A stretch of DNA of 8,982 bases. Source: Methanobacteriota archaeon (GTDB taxonomy: Archaea; Thermoplasmatota; Poseidoniia; Poseidoniales; Poseidoniaceae). Made by a program: the position numbers and the translations under genes. Position 1 is the stretch's first letter; each line of letters opens with the position of its first letter. The notes under the pieces were generated by a model, which saw nothing but the letters and a program-made list of their open reading frames with translations, was not told where the DNA came from and did no database searches. Positions 1-6,677 of the stretch are shown here, piece by piece. Location of the stretch: NCBI GenBank assembly GCA_002689565.1, contig NZGQ01000053.1, positions 2,099 to 11,080 of the forward strand, given 5' to 3'.

Positions 1-75
1 TTAGGTGTGAACATCATGGATTGGGAGCCTGATATGCTACTATCAACGGCACTTGCGGGTGCAAGAGGATTCTGA
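1..75 (+). CDS. C-terminal fragment of an unrecognised protein (5' end outside window)
   Basis: Frame 1 is open from the left edge to a TGA at 73-75 and gives 24 residues ending LLSTALAGARGF. The downstream gene starts 12 nt later, and its Shine-Dalgarno sequence overlaps this stop codon, as expected of two genes in one transcript. I do not recognise the family from so short a tail. It is listed because the spacing to the next gene only makes sense if a real gene ends here. The alternative is that this is merely upstream non-coding sequence. Confidence 0.5.
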   Translation, partial: LGVNIMDWEPDMLLSTALAGARGF

Positions 76-80
76 GGAGG
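76..80 (+). promoter_or_regulatory. Shine-Dalgarno site for the 88-1002 gene
   Basis: GGAGG lies inside a longer GAGGAGGGAG run and ends 7 nt before the ATG at 88. It matches the complement of the archaeal 16S 3' end. It decides between the ATG at 88 and the out-of-frame ATG at 84, which would be too close. Confidence 0.8.
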
Positions 81-87
81 GAGATGA

Positions 88-1002
88 ATGGCTACAAAAT
101 CAGGAGATACCGCACACCTATACGACGGTAAGACAGTAAGATCTTCCGCTCCTTCAAGAAAGAAACTAGCAGGTACTGCTAATTCTACAGGAGAAATCCC
201 AAAAGACGCAATTCCAACTGTCGAAATTCCATCTTTCGTCGAGAGCCTTCTGGGAGGTCCTTTAGTTCCAAAAATGAAGTTCTTACCAGCGGACAAGATG
301 GTTCAAAATCTACAACTTGGATGCTATGGTGTCCTAATTGCCTTGGGTATACTAACTTACATTGTTACTCCAGCTGTTGGAACACTATGGTTCGCAATAA
401 CAGGATCACTTACCGCTGCTAATATTCTACAACTGATGGTTGTAGCAGGTGCAATCGGTACAGGATTCTGGGGTACAATGTCTAGGGATGCAAGGTTTTT
501 GCTAACTTCTTATGTCCTTTTCATACTTTCAGTTATGCGATTTGCTTCTTCCAAAGTCTCTCTATCACAGGATATATTCGGATTTGGTGACAGCCAATTC
601 CTTCTAACAGTTCTAGTAGTAATATATGCAGTTCTTCTAGTAATGTACTTTGAACTATCAAATGGAGTTATACGATTTAGTATGCTTGATACATCGATTA
701 GAACCCGTGAAGTCTACGTTATGAACGTAAAGAAAATCATCGGTAAATATCATCGTTCACTAGTAATTAATCCAATAGTTGCTGGTGGCCTTGCAATGCT
801 TGTGTTGTCAGTCAACACAATCTTACCCGCATTCGTATCTCTGTTTTCAGAACAAACCGCTAATAGAATGGAAGAATCAGTTGAACTGATATCAGTTTAT
901 GGAGTAGCCTTAGGGACTCTATTCGTATTCGTAGTCGTAGGAATATTATTCGCACTAGACCTACCGACTCACTTACAGTCTTGGCGTGAGAATAAGGACT
1001 GA
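88..1002 (+). CDS. Six-helix integral membrane protein of unknown function
   Basis: This gene encodes 304 residues and I do not recognise the family. Residues 1-75 form a polar, basic, probably disordered cytoplasmic tail rich in Lys, Ser and Pro. Six hydrophobic segments follow, at roughly 77-97, 108-128, 136-154, 169-189, 227-252 and 266-290. Basic loops at 129-136 (SRDAR) and 205-224 (KKIIGKYHR), with a charged C-terminus, fit both ends being cytoplasmic by the positive-inside rule. The longest loop, 190-226, is cytoplasmic and could be an interaction surface. No transporter, enzyme or metal-binding motif is obvious. It follows the upstream partial gene by 12 nt and has a strong Shine-Dalgarno site, so it is probably the distal gene of a transcript entering from the left. 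Its last 34 bp overlap the convergent aspartate kinase gene. That the frame is a real gene is well supported; the role is unknown. Confidence 0.85.
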   Translation: MATKSGDTAHLYDGKTVRSSAPSRKKLAGTANSTGEIPKDAIPTVEIPSFVESLLGGPLVPKMKFLPADKMVQNLQLGCYGVLIALGILTYIVTPAVGTLWFAITGSLTAANILQLMVVAGAIGTGFWGTMSRDARFLLTSYVLFILSVMRFASSKVSLSQDIFGFGDSQFLLTVLVVIYAVLLVMYFELSNGVIRFSMLDTSIRTREVYVMNVKKIIGKYHRSLVINPIVAGGLAMLVLSVNTILPAFVSLFSEQTANRMEESVELISVYGVALGTLFVFVVVGILFALDLPTHLQSWRENKD

Positions 1003-2213
1003 TATAATTCTCGAATCACTCCATTTAGGTCGTTTGTTTCCACAATCAACCTTTTTCCATATTCGTTTTTTGATAACATTTCATGCTCTATTGGAATTTC
1101 TGCATTTCCAATTATTGAAAAGATTGCAGTTTTAATTTCAATTTTCCCAGAAACATATGCTTCTATTGATGGAAGGTCATGCTTCGGGATAATCAACCTC
1201 ATACCCTCAGGAGTTGAATTCATCAGCCATGGTGAAATACCAAGACTCTCAATTTTAGATAACAAATCACTGCTCAATGGTTTATCATCGGTGATAACAG
1301 CAACTCCTGGTTGACAACCAATTGCTAAGATTTCATCGCTATCGATATCTGGCCCGATAGTTGTAGGAGCTATACGATTCGGGTTATGGAAATTTTTGAT
1401 TTCTATTGGGATTCCTTCATCGACAAGTGGAAGAACTGTTGCAGGATGAATCACAGGAGTTCCATGCATAGATAGTTCAGCAGCTTGTCCATATCCCAAA
1501 TATGGAATTGCTGGAGTATCAATTCCCCAACGAGGGTTGAGTCGTTTAATGCCATCAACATCTTTCCAAAGAACCAGTTTTGATGCATTCATCAATCTGG
1601 CAAATGCTGCAGCAGAATGATCGGAACCTCCTCGAGTTAGTAATGCAATATCACCGTCATCACCTTCACCAAACCATCCTGTTAGAATCGGTATTCCAAC
1701 TAATATGTCTCGGTCTAGGTTTGCCATTGAAGCGATTATGTCAATTTCTTTAGCTCTACCAATCCCTTTCAGTTTCAAACCGATGTCTTCTGCCCCAACC
1801 GGATGTGCGTCTTTCAAACCATAGGATCGTAATCTATGAGCAACTGCAAGGGCACTCAGCCTCTCGCCTGCCGCTAGGATTAGATTTTCCGAGCGTAATG
1901 ATTCTTCACCACTAGAATATTTGATTAATTCATTCGAAATTCCTTGGATAACTTTCGCAAATAGTTCACCAAACTCTCCTTTATCCAAGCCCGGTGCAAA
2001 TCTAAGGTGCTGATAAATAAGGTCCTGAACTAGACGTCCAGCATATCTTGGTTCTCTGGAAGCACGAATTAATCTGTCAGTCATTCCCCAAAGAGCGGAT
2101 ACAACGATAATTGGTGTTCCTTCAGAATTACGAATTATATCTCCAATCCTGTCGATATCATTGCCGTCTCTAAGACATGATCCTCCGAATTTGTGCACAA
2201 TAATGTCATCCAT
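969..2213 (-). CDS. Aspartate kinase with a short, degenerate regulatory tail
   Basis: The product phosphorylates L-aspartate to 4-phospho-L-aspartate, the first step towards aspartate semialdehyde. The start at 2213 gives 414 residues. The amino-acid-kinase fold shows KFGGSC at 8-13, GERLSA at 116-121, LTRGGSDHSAAA at 192-203, WKDVDGI at 216-222 and AAELSMHGTPVIHPAT at 244-259. The region from about 294 to 414 sits where two ACT domains normally lie, but it is short. Only the end, around 360-408, keeps an ACT-like strand pattern. The start is chosen because it puts KFGG next to the N-terminus and has GGTGG 7 nt upstream. An in-frame ATG at 2246 would add 11 residues. The start overlaps the chorismate synthase stop by 8 nt, so translation is probably coupled. 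It is the last gene of the operon. In this operon its product can feed AroA', which uses aspartate semialdehyde. The enzyme class is secure; feedback control is uncertain. Confidence 0.92.
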   Translation of the reverse strand: MDDIIVHKFGGSCLRDGNDIDRIGDIIRNSEGTPIIVVSALWGMTDRLIRASREPRYAGRLVQDLIYQHLRFAPGLDKGEFGELFAKVIQGISNELIKYSSGEESLRSENLILAAGERLSALAVAHRLRSYGLKDAHPVGAEDIGLKLKGIGRAKEIDIIASMANLDRDILVGIPILTGWFGEGDDGDIALLTRGGSDHSAAAFARLMNASKLVLWKDVDGIKRLNPRWGIDTPAIPYLGYGQAAELSMHGTPVIHPATVLPLVDEGIPIEIKNFHNPNRIAPTTIGPDIDSDEILAIGCQPGVAVITDDKPLSSDLLSKIESLGISPWLMNSTPEGMRLIIPKHDLPSIEAYVSGKIEIKTAIFSIIGNAEIPIEHEMLSKNEYGKRLIVETNDLNGVIRELYQSLFSRQDCK

Positions 2214-3225
2214 CAATGTAACCACCTTGTATTCCGAGGTCTGCAATAACTAACCTTGCAACAGCTTCGACAACAGGTCGAGCCCTAGGACCTATCACTG
2301 GGTCATGTCTTCCTTTTATCGCTAATTCTTCCATCATTCCTGTTACTTGATTGAAAGTTTCTTGAGGTTTAGAAATGCCACTGGGTGGCTTGAATGTGAC
2401 TCTAACATGGATAGGTGCACCACTTGCCATGCCGCCCAATGCTCCATCTGCTCCTTCAGATAATGACATGTCTTCTTTCCATGAGTCGTTATGCCGGCTA
2501 CCTCTCATCAATCCAGCATTTACACCTCTTCCAAATTCAACCGCTCTCGCAGCAGGGATTGCCATCAATGCTCTTGCAAGAGCCGGTTCTATTCCCTCGA
2601 ACCATGGCTCTCCAAATCCAACAGGAAGTCCAGAAATAACCAAGTCAACTCTACTACCCAATGAGTCACCTTCTTTTCTCGCTTGTTCGGCAAGAGCAAT
2701 TCCATCCTCTCCTTCTAATCCTCCCAAAGCGCCAACAGTAGCTTCAATTTTCCATTCATCTGGAATAATATTACGCGAAATGGAAGCGGCAGCGACCAAT
2801 CCTGCAGTCAATCTAGCAGAAAATGAACCACCTCCTCTCAGATCAGCAGCCCCTTCAGTCTTGATATTAATTGGATGATCTACATGTCCTGGTCGGGGTT
2901 GGTATGGCAGGAACGAGTAATCTTTGGATCTTACATCTCTGTTCCGTATAAGCAGTAAAATTGGCATACCAGTGCTCTTGCCAGAATTAACTCCTGACAT
3001 TATCTCTACTTCATCGGTTTCTTTTCGTTTGCTAGCAAGACCAGAGCCTGGCCTTCTTGCAACCATATCAGAAATTAATTGATCAGGATCAATCTCAATA
3101 TTTGGCGGCATTCCTTCTATAAGAGCGCCTACAGCGGGGCCATGAGACTCTCCAAAGAGAGTTACTGTGATGTTCTCGCCCAAACTCATGCGCATGAGAT
3201 TCAGGGGTAGCGACATGCCTCTCAT
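2206..3225 (-). CDS. aroC: Chorismate synthase
   Basis: The enzyme converts 5-enolpyruvylshikimate-3-phosphate to chorismate, the last step of the common aromatic pathway, using reduced FMN. Visible motifs are FGESHG at 24-29, RRPGSG at 57-62, the RNRDVRSKDY stretch at 94-103, RPGHVDHP at 111-118, RGGGSFSARLTAG at 130-142, IPAARAVEFG at 223-232 and GRHDP at 305-309. The catalytic histidines are present (H28, H307). The SFSARLT form replaces the common RSSARET. The usual Cys after GRHDP is Val. The protein is somewhat shorter than the usual ~360 residues. The start is uncertain: Met1 (3225), Met4 (3216), Met11 (3195) and Met13 (3189) are all in frame and none has a good Shine-Dalgarno site. 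Family alignment favours Met13, which places FGESHG 11 residues in; the longest form is reported. The gene begins 12 nt after the shikimate kinase stop and overlaps aspartate kinase by 8 nt. Confidence 0.95.
   Translation of the reverse strand: MRGMSLPLNLMRMSLGENITVTLFGESHGPAVGALIEGMPPNIEIDPDQLISDMVARRPGSGLASKRKETDEVEIMSGVNSGKSTGMPILLLIRNRDVRSKDYSFLPYQPRPGHVDHPINIKTEGAADLRGGGSFSARLTAGLVAAASISRNIIPDEWKIEATVGALGGLEGEDGIALAEQARKEGDSLGSRVDLVISGLPVGFGEPWFEGIEPALARALMAIPAARAVEFGRGVNAGLMRGSRHNDSWKEDMSLSEGADGALGGMASGAPIHVRVTFKPPSGISKPQETFNQVTGMMEELAIKGRHDPVIGPRARPVVEAVARLVIADLGIQGGYIDG
2221..2226 (-). promoter_or_regulatory. Shine-Dalgarno site for aspartate kinase
   Basis: Read on the minus strand, GGTGGT lies 7 nt before the ATG at 2213, inside the end of the chorismate synthase gene. 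It supports the start at 2213 over the ATG at 2246. Confidence 0.65.
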
Positions 3226-3237
3226 TCAAGAATATGA

Positions 3238-4119
3238 TTATTCGTCCATAGAGGAGAAATCTGCATTGATGACCTTGGTTTCAATTAATTCAACGCTATC
3301 GAATTTGCTATACCACTTCTTAATTCTCTCAATGCTTTGTATACTGACAGAAGGAACAAAAATTACGATTGCAGAGCCAGAGCCACTAATTCCAGCGGCT
3401 CTTGCACCATTAACAAATGCGTCATTAGTCATTTTCCGGCCGGCTGGGTCATTCAATGCTCCTACTACACCACGTCCGTTCCACGTCAAGGCAACCAAAT
3501 CATTTCCTTCCTGTAAAGCGTTCAATGCTTGAGCAAAGGCTTGTTGGTGAAATGCGAAATTTTCTAGTTCTGGTCTAATTTCTCTATCGCCGCGACAAAC
3601 GATAATCACATTCCAATCATCTGCGGAAGGTCCGGGAGATTCTAGAAGTAAACCAGTACGTGCATCTTCAGCATTGACATCTACCAATTTCCAACCTCCC
3701 TCTAATGCAGCCCATGAATCGTCATAACTTCCAGTGATTGATACACCTGCAGCAAGTTGTGCCGCTGCCGCTAAATCTACAATTTGAGCATTATCTAGTT
3801 GAATTTCATTCGCTTCACATAGAGCCTTAATTGCAGCTACAGATACGGCAGAACTCGATTTTAGTCCTTGTCTTGGAGGGATTTTAGAATTTACAGACCA
3901 GAATAAGTCACCTTCAGGGACAGTGTATCCTGCATTTGACCAAACAGTCATCACATTACCCAACAGATCATCAGGGTCCAATAATTCTCTTTTTGGCTGC
4001 TTATCCAATAATCGTACTTTAACAGGTAAATCCAGCGCTAATGATGCTCCGTAACCAAGACCAGCAGCATGAAGCAGGCTACATCCTCCATTTGATGTAC
4101 CTAATCCTAGAACTGCCAT
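3238..4119 (-). CDS. aroK: Shikimate kinase, archaeal GHMP-kinase type
   Basis: The product phosphorylates shikimate to shikimate 3-phosphate with ATP. It belongs to the GHMP kinase superfamily used by archaea, unrelated to bacterial P-loop AroK. The 293 residues match the family's usual size. The ATP-binding loop IPPRQGLKSSSA lies at 80-91. The conserved GVSITGSYDDSWA segment is at 125-137, with the Asp pair typical of this subfamily. The C-terminal GHMP motif AAGISGSGSAIV is at 241-252. Together GLKSSSA and the ITGSYDD block separate it from homoserine and mevalonate kinases. It starts 9 nt after the AroB' stop, with a GAGG site overlapping that stop, and ends 12 nt before chorismate synthase. 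The EPSP synthase gene that acts between these two enzymes is not in the window. Confidence 0.93.
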   Translation of the reverse strand: MAVLGLGTSNGGCSLLHAAGLGYGASLALDLPVKVRLLDKQPKRELLDPDDLLGNVMTVWSNAGYTVPEGDLFWSVNSKIPPRQGLKSSSAVSVAAIKALCEANEIQLDNAQIVDLAAAAQLAAGVSITGSYDDSWAALEGGWKLVDVNAEDARTGLLLESPGPSADDWNVIIVCRGDREIRPELENFAFHQQAFAQALNALQEGNDLVALTWNGRGVVGALNDPAGRKMTNDAFVNGARAAGISGSGSAIVIFVPSVSIQSIERIKKWYSKFDSVELIETKVINADFSSMDE

Positions 4120-4126
4120 TAAACCG

Positions 4127-4130
4127 CCTC
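4127..4130 (-). promoter_or_regulatory. Shine-Dalgarno site for shikimate kinase
   Basis: On the minus strand the AroB' stop TGA runs directly into GAGGCGG. The GAGG core is 7 nt before the ATG at 4119. It supports the annotated start and coupled translation. Confidence 0.6.
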
Positions 4131-5100
4131 ATTTCTCTTTGACTGTTGCACTAATTTCTTGTCCGACGTGTCGTCCAGACCCTCCAGACCATCCAAGTAA
4201 TTTCATACCAGGTTTCAGCCCTGTTATCGAAATTAATCCAGAATCTGAAATGAGCCTCACTGTCTCTGCTTGTTGCAGGAGTGCTCCTGATTCATTATGC
4301 TTTTCATCTTTCCATTTGAATAAAATAAATGGCCTACTCTCAATTTTTACCCTTCCCACTACTGCTGGGCGGCTAGAGGAATCGCTAGAAATTACAAGTA
4401 CTCTATCTCCCATTTTCAGTTCGCTAAGATATGACGTGGAACCATCTGCCATCATGATGTAGGAGTGTAATGAACCAGCATTTACTCTAAATGGGCGTGT
4501 AGGTACGAACTCGGATTCTACAGTTTCTCCATGAACTAGAACCATTGAACCAGAACTAGAACCGATAAGCATACCTTCTCCTGAGTCGAGCATGGTTGTT
4601 AGATCAACACATACTCTGTCACCTACTCCTCCTTCCTTTACTTCTGTGACTTCTACAAAGGACAAATCATAGTTTGTTGATGATTTTCTTTCAATCGGTT
4701 TTGATACAGGTTCTCCTCTTTGTGATTTTGCGATTAGGGCGGTTGGTAGGGTTTTTTTGTCAACCAATAATGCATCAACTCCTATTTGTAATGCAAAAGC
4801 TGCCCCAAGTACTTGTTCAGCAGAAGAAATACGTGCTGCTACTTTTGTTGGTCCACCGTCACATGCAGCGATGATATTTTCGATTGGAATCATTTTCCAT
4901 TCTCCTAAGTCGAGCAGAACCCATTCTACACTGCCCGCCATTGCTCTTGCCTTGGCTTGTCCCTCTGAATTACTGACGTCGACCTTTCGACCTACTTGTT
5001 TTCCATTGACGTATAGTGCATCACCATCAATTTCTAAATCTTCACCCCGAACAAGATCTACACCATGTTGGCGTTCTCCATCCTCGAGCCAGATTTGCAT
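4129..5100 (-). CDS. aroB': 3-dehydroquinate synthase II (AroB')
   Basis: The enzyme performs the NAD-dependent oxidative deamination and cyclisation of 2-amino-3,7-dideoxy-D-threo-hept-6-ulosonate to 3-dehydroquinate. This is the second step of the archaeal route that replaces DAHP synthase and classical AroB. Family signatures are EWKMIPIENIIA at 67-78, GVGDRVCVD at 158-166, GEGMLIGSSS at 174-183, TRPFRVNAG at 201-209, YLSELKMGD at 224-232, VVGRVKIESRP at 247-257 and RHVGQEI at 310-316. At 323 residues it is slightly short of the usual 340-380; the N-terminal domain is compact. It lies 5 nt after the AroA' stop. The segment before the ATG contains GTGAT, a short match to the archaeal anti-Shine-Dalgarno. 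The identification is secure. Confidence 0.96.
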   Translation of the reverse strand: MQIWLEDGERQHGVDLVRGEDLEIDGDALYVNGKQVGRKVDVSNSEGQAKARAMAGSVEWVLLDLGEWKMIPIENIIAACDGGPTKVAARISSAEQVLGAAFALQIGVDALLVDKKTLPTALIAKSQRGEPVSKPIERKSSTNYDLSFVEVTEVKEGGVGDRVCVDLTTMLDSGEGMLIGSSSGSMVLVHGETVESEFVPTRPFRVNAGSLHSYIMMADGSTSYLSELKMGDRVLVISSDSSSRPAVVGRVKIESRPFILFKWKDEKHNESGALLQQAETVRLISDSGLISITGLKPGMKLLGWSGGSGRHVGQEISATVKEK

Positions 5101-5104
5101 TTAT

Positions 5105-5109
5105 ATCAC
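5105..5109 (-). promoter_or_regulatory. Possible weak Shine-Dalgarno site for AroB'
   Basis: GTGAT on the minus strand overlaps the AroA' stop and lies 4 nt before the ATG at 5100. It matches part of the archaeal GGTGATC consensus. The spacing is short, and coupling to AroA' translation may matter more. Confidence 0.35.
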
Positions 5110-5882
5110 AGCCCAAATTCCTGCATGGCCTGTTCTACGTTTGCCCTATCATGAATGATAGCCTTGAGTGCTGAGACCATACCCTTTGGATTTGAGTGAG
5201 AGAAAACTTGCCTTCCCATACACACGCCTCCTGCTCCAGCTTGCATTGCTTGTTCAACAATGGTTAGGATTTCTTTGGTACTAGAGCCGGCAGGGCCGCC
5301 TGCGATTAGAACAGGGATTGGAACAGCAGAAGTGACTTTTTTGAAGGATTCAATCGAACCAGTCCATTTTGTTTTTACAACCTGGCATCCTAATTCAAAC
5401 GCTAATCTAGCAGCATGGGCTGCTCCATCTGTATCATCTTCCTCCATGACATTCAGATATTTACCACGAGGATAAATCATACCGAGTACTGGACAATCCA
5501 GATAATGAGAATCCTGTGTAATCAGACCTAATCTCTCAATCATTTCTGGTTCTGCGGGGCTACCCATATTGACTTGAACACTAACTCCCTTTGCACCTCT
5601 TGACAAAGCCTCTTCCACACTACCAACTAGCATTTTGTCACTGCTTCTTTTACCAGCATGACGAGTCGATACTGAAAGGTGTGCTACAAAATTCGCCCCA
5701 CTTGAAGAGTAGTGGGAAACAACTCCTTTTTGGGCAACAATTGCATCAGCATGAGATATTTGTTCGATAATTTGATCTAAGTTTTCCAACCCCTTTACAG
5801 GAAAATCAGAAACTCCGTGGTCAATTGGTATCCACACTCCTTTTCCGCCGGGAAGCAGTGTGTCCATCTCGCTCATGTACAC
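5106..5882 (-). CDS. aroA': 2-amino-3,7-dideoxy-D-threo-hept-6-ulosonate (ADH) synthase, AroA'
   Basis: This class I aldolase joins 6-deoxy-5-ketofructose 1-phosphate and L-aspartate semialdehyde to make ADH, the first committed step of archaeal aromatic synthesis. In the DeoC/FbaB-like barrel, PIDHGVS lies at 19-25 (Asp21), MIYPRGK at 135-141 (Tyr137, proton transfer), VVKTKWTG at 168-175 (Lys170, the expected Schiff-base lysine) and LIAGGPAG at 192-199, followed by a GAGGVCMGRQVFSH phosphate-binding region at 216-229. The KTKWTG form differs from the usual KTxYTGD. The listed boundary is a GTG; an ATG two codons in (5876) or five codons in (5867) may be the true start. None has a Shine-Dalgarno site. 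The protein (258 residues) lacks about 15-20 N-terminal residues seen in Methanocaldococcus AroA'. It follows the regulator gene by 30 nt. A plain fructose-bisphosphate aldolase is the alternative, but adjacency to AroB' argues strongly for ADH synthase. Confidence 0.93.
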   Translation of the reverse strand: MYMSEMDTLLPGGKGVWIPIDHGVSDFPVKGLENLDQIIEQISHADAIVAQKGVVSHYSSSGANFVAHLSVSTRHAGKRSSDKMLVGSVEEALSRGAKGVSVQVNMGSPAEPEMIERLGLITQDSHYLDCPVLGMIYPRGKYLNVMEEDDTDGAAHAARLAFELGCQVVKTKWTGSIESFKKVTSAVPIPVLIAGGPAGSSTKEILTIVEQAMQAGAGGVCMGRQVFSHSNPKGMVSALKAIIHDRANVEQAMQEFGL

Positions 5883-5912
5883 AGGGATAAGGTGGGTGAA
5901 TACAAGGCTTTC

Positions 5913-6572
5913 TCATTTTGACAGATGAGTGTTTACGGCCCATTCAACCAATGCTGCTTCTGCTTTGGATAAGTGCTCCTGCAATGTAGATCGTGGAATT
6001 TCAGTAAGTTCAGAAAGTTCTTTTTTGCTTATCTGTCGTGGGTTTTTGTAGTATCCAGATTGTACAGCGAAAACAGCAACTTCCAGTTGCTTAGGAGTAA
6101 GTATTTTCATTATACTATCCTCTATTTCAGCGATATCCACGACATTTACATTGTCAGGGGGTAGCAATGCTCTAGCTGCTTTCAGAAAGCCACTAACCCC
6201 CTCAGGAAGGCCTCTTATTGTGATTTGAACACCATCTTCTCCAATTAGATACGGAGGGATTACGTGTAAGCTGTCAAAATTAATTGCAGCAACAGAAAGC
6301 GGATGCTTATTCCATACAACCACATAACCAGTCTCACCCTTTCCAGGTATTGGATAGGGGTTCAATGGTCCTTCTACCTCAAGATAAGGAACCTCGTTGA
6401 GATCTTCAGATCCCTTGTCTTCTTTGAATGAAATATTTACTAATTGTCTAACACCTATTTTTGTGACTTCCAAGTGCGCTACAACTTCGAATTTAGAAGC
6501 AACTTTGGTAATAAGACCAATATCTGAATTAACGACAGACTCTGGATTCCACTTAAGTTGAACTTCTCGCAT
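5913..6572 (-). CDS. Bat-type (HTH_10) transcriptional regulator
   Basis: This is a 219-residue DNA-binding protein of the archaeal bacterio-opsin-activator-like family. The C-terminal helix-turn-helix spans about 158-211 and begins with the hallmark LTPKQLEVAVFAVQSGYY (158-175). ISKKELSEL (181-189) and the recognition helix region RSTLQEHLSKAE (194-205) follow. Residues 1-150 form a mixed alpha/beta region with no motif I can name; in related proteins this part is thought to sense a signal or form contacts. The start at 6572 is supported by a TATA-like box about 25 nt upstream and the lack of a Shine-Dalgarno site, which fits a leaderless message. The gene lies 30 nt before AroA' on the same strand, so it probably heads the aromatic operon and may regulate it or itself. 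That link is inference. The target and ligand are unknown. Confidence 0.85.
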   Translation of the reverse strand: MREVQLKWNPESVVNSDIGLITKVASKFEVVAHLEVTKIGVRQLVNISFKEDKGSEDLNEVPYLEVEGPLNPYPIPGKGETGYVVVWNKHPLSVAAINFDSLHVIPPYLIGEDGVQITIRGLPEGVSGFLKAARALLPPDNVNVVDIAEIEDSIMKILTPKQLEVAVFAVQSGYYKNPRQISKKELSELTEIPRSTLQEHLSKAEAALVEWAVNTHLSK

Positions 6573-6592
6573 GGTATGGTGTTCTTAAACAG

Positions 6593-6600
6593 AGTATATC
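6593..6600 (-). promoter_or_regulatory. TATA-like box of the regulator/aro operon promoter
   Basis: Read on the minus strand, GATATACT is centred about 25 nt before the regulator's ATG at 6572. That is the usual archaeal distance from TATA box to transcription start, so the message would begin at or next to the ATG (leaderless). No Shine-Dalgarno site precedes the ATG. The motif (plus strand AGTATATC) is near-palindromic, so it could also fire towards the plus strand. Confidence 0.5.
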
Positions 6601-6608
6601 AACTGTGG

Positions 6609-6625
6609 GCCTATATGCAATAGGC
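6609..6625. promoter_or_regulatory. Short hairpin upstream of the operon promoter
   Basis: GCCTAT (6609-6614) and ATAGGC (6620-6625) are exact inverted repeats around a 5-nt loop. They lie just upstream of the minus-strand TATA-like box and abut the palindrome at 6625-6634. It may be part of an operator or simply chance. Confidence 0.3.
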
Positions 6626-6634
6626 TGTTAACAG
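6625..6634. promoter_or_regulatory. Perfect 10-bp palindrome, candidate operator
   Basis: CTGTTAACAG is fully self-complementary. It lies about 53-62 bp upstream of the regulator's ATG, beyond the TATA box. That is a position where an archaeal activator could bind. A dimeric HTH protein such as the adjacent Bat-type regulator is a natural candidate ligand. Function is inferred from symmetry and position only. Confidence 0.35.
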
Positions 6635-6662
6635 AAATTATCTGGTAAGTGTGTTGAACATG

Positions 6663-6677
6663 CCATTGATTTAATGG
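6663..6677. repeat. Small inverted repeat in the divergent intergenic region
   Basis: CCATT and AATGG flank a 5-nt spacer. The stem is only 5 bp and AT-rich, so it is weak as an RNA hairpin. It is recorded because it is followed about 30 nt later by a run of eight T on the plus strand. Confidence 0.2.

Noticed and set aside
2375..2878. 167-codon plus-strand open frame opposite chorismate synthase
   Set aside because: It is antisense to well-conserved aroC motifs, low-complexity in Ser and Pro, and has no recognisable domain.
3167..3532. Plus-strand open frame opposite shikimate kinase and the start of aroC
   Set aside because: It is fully covered by two strongly identified minus-strand genes and has no family signature.
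4757..5158. 133-codon plus-strand open frame opposite AroB' and the AroA' end
   Set aside because: Its composition is what the complement of the AroB' coding sequence would give, with no start signal or domain.
5106..6572. Regulator and AroA' share a reading frame separated by one TGA, considered as a single fused or broken gene
   Set aside because: Both domains are complete, and the 30-nt segment between them matches neither family. The shared frame has a one-in-three chance.
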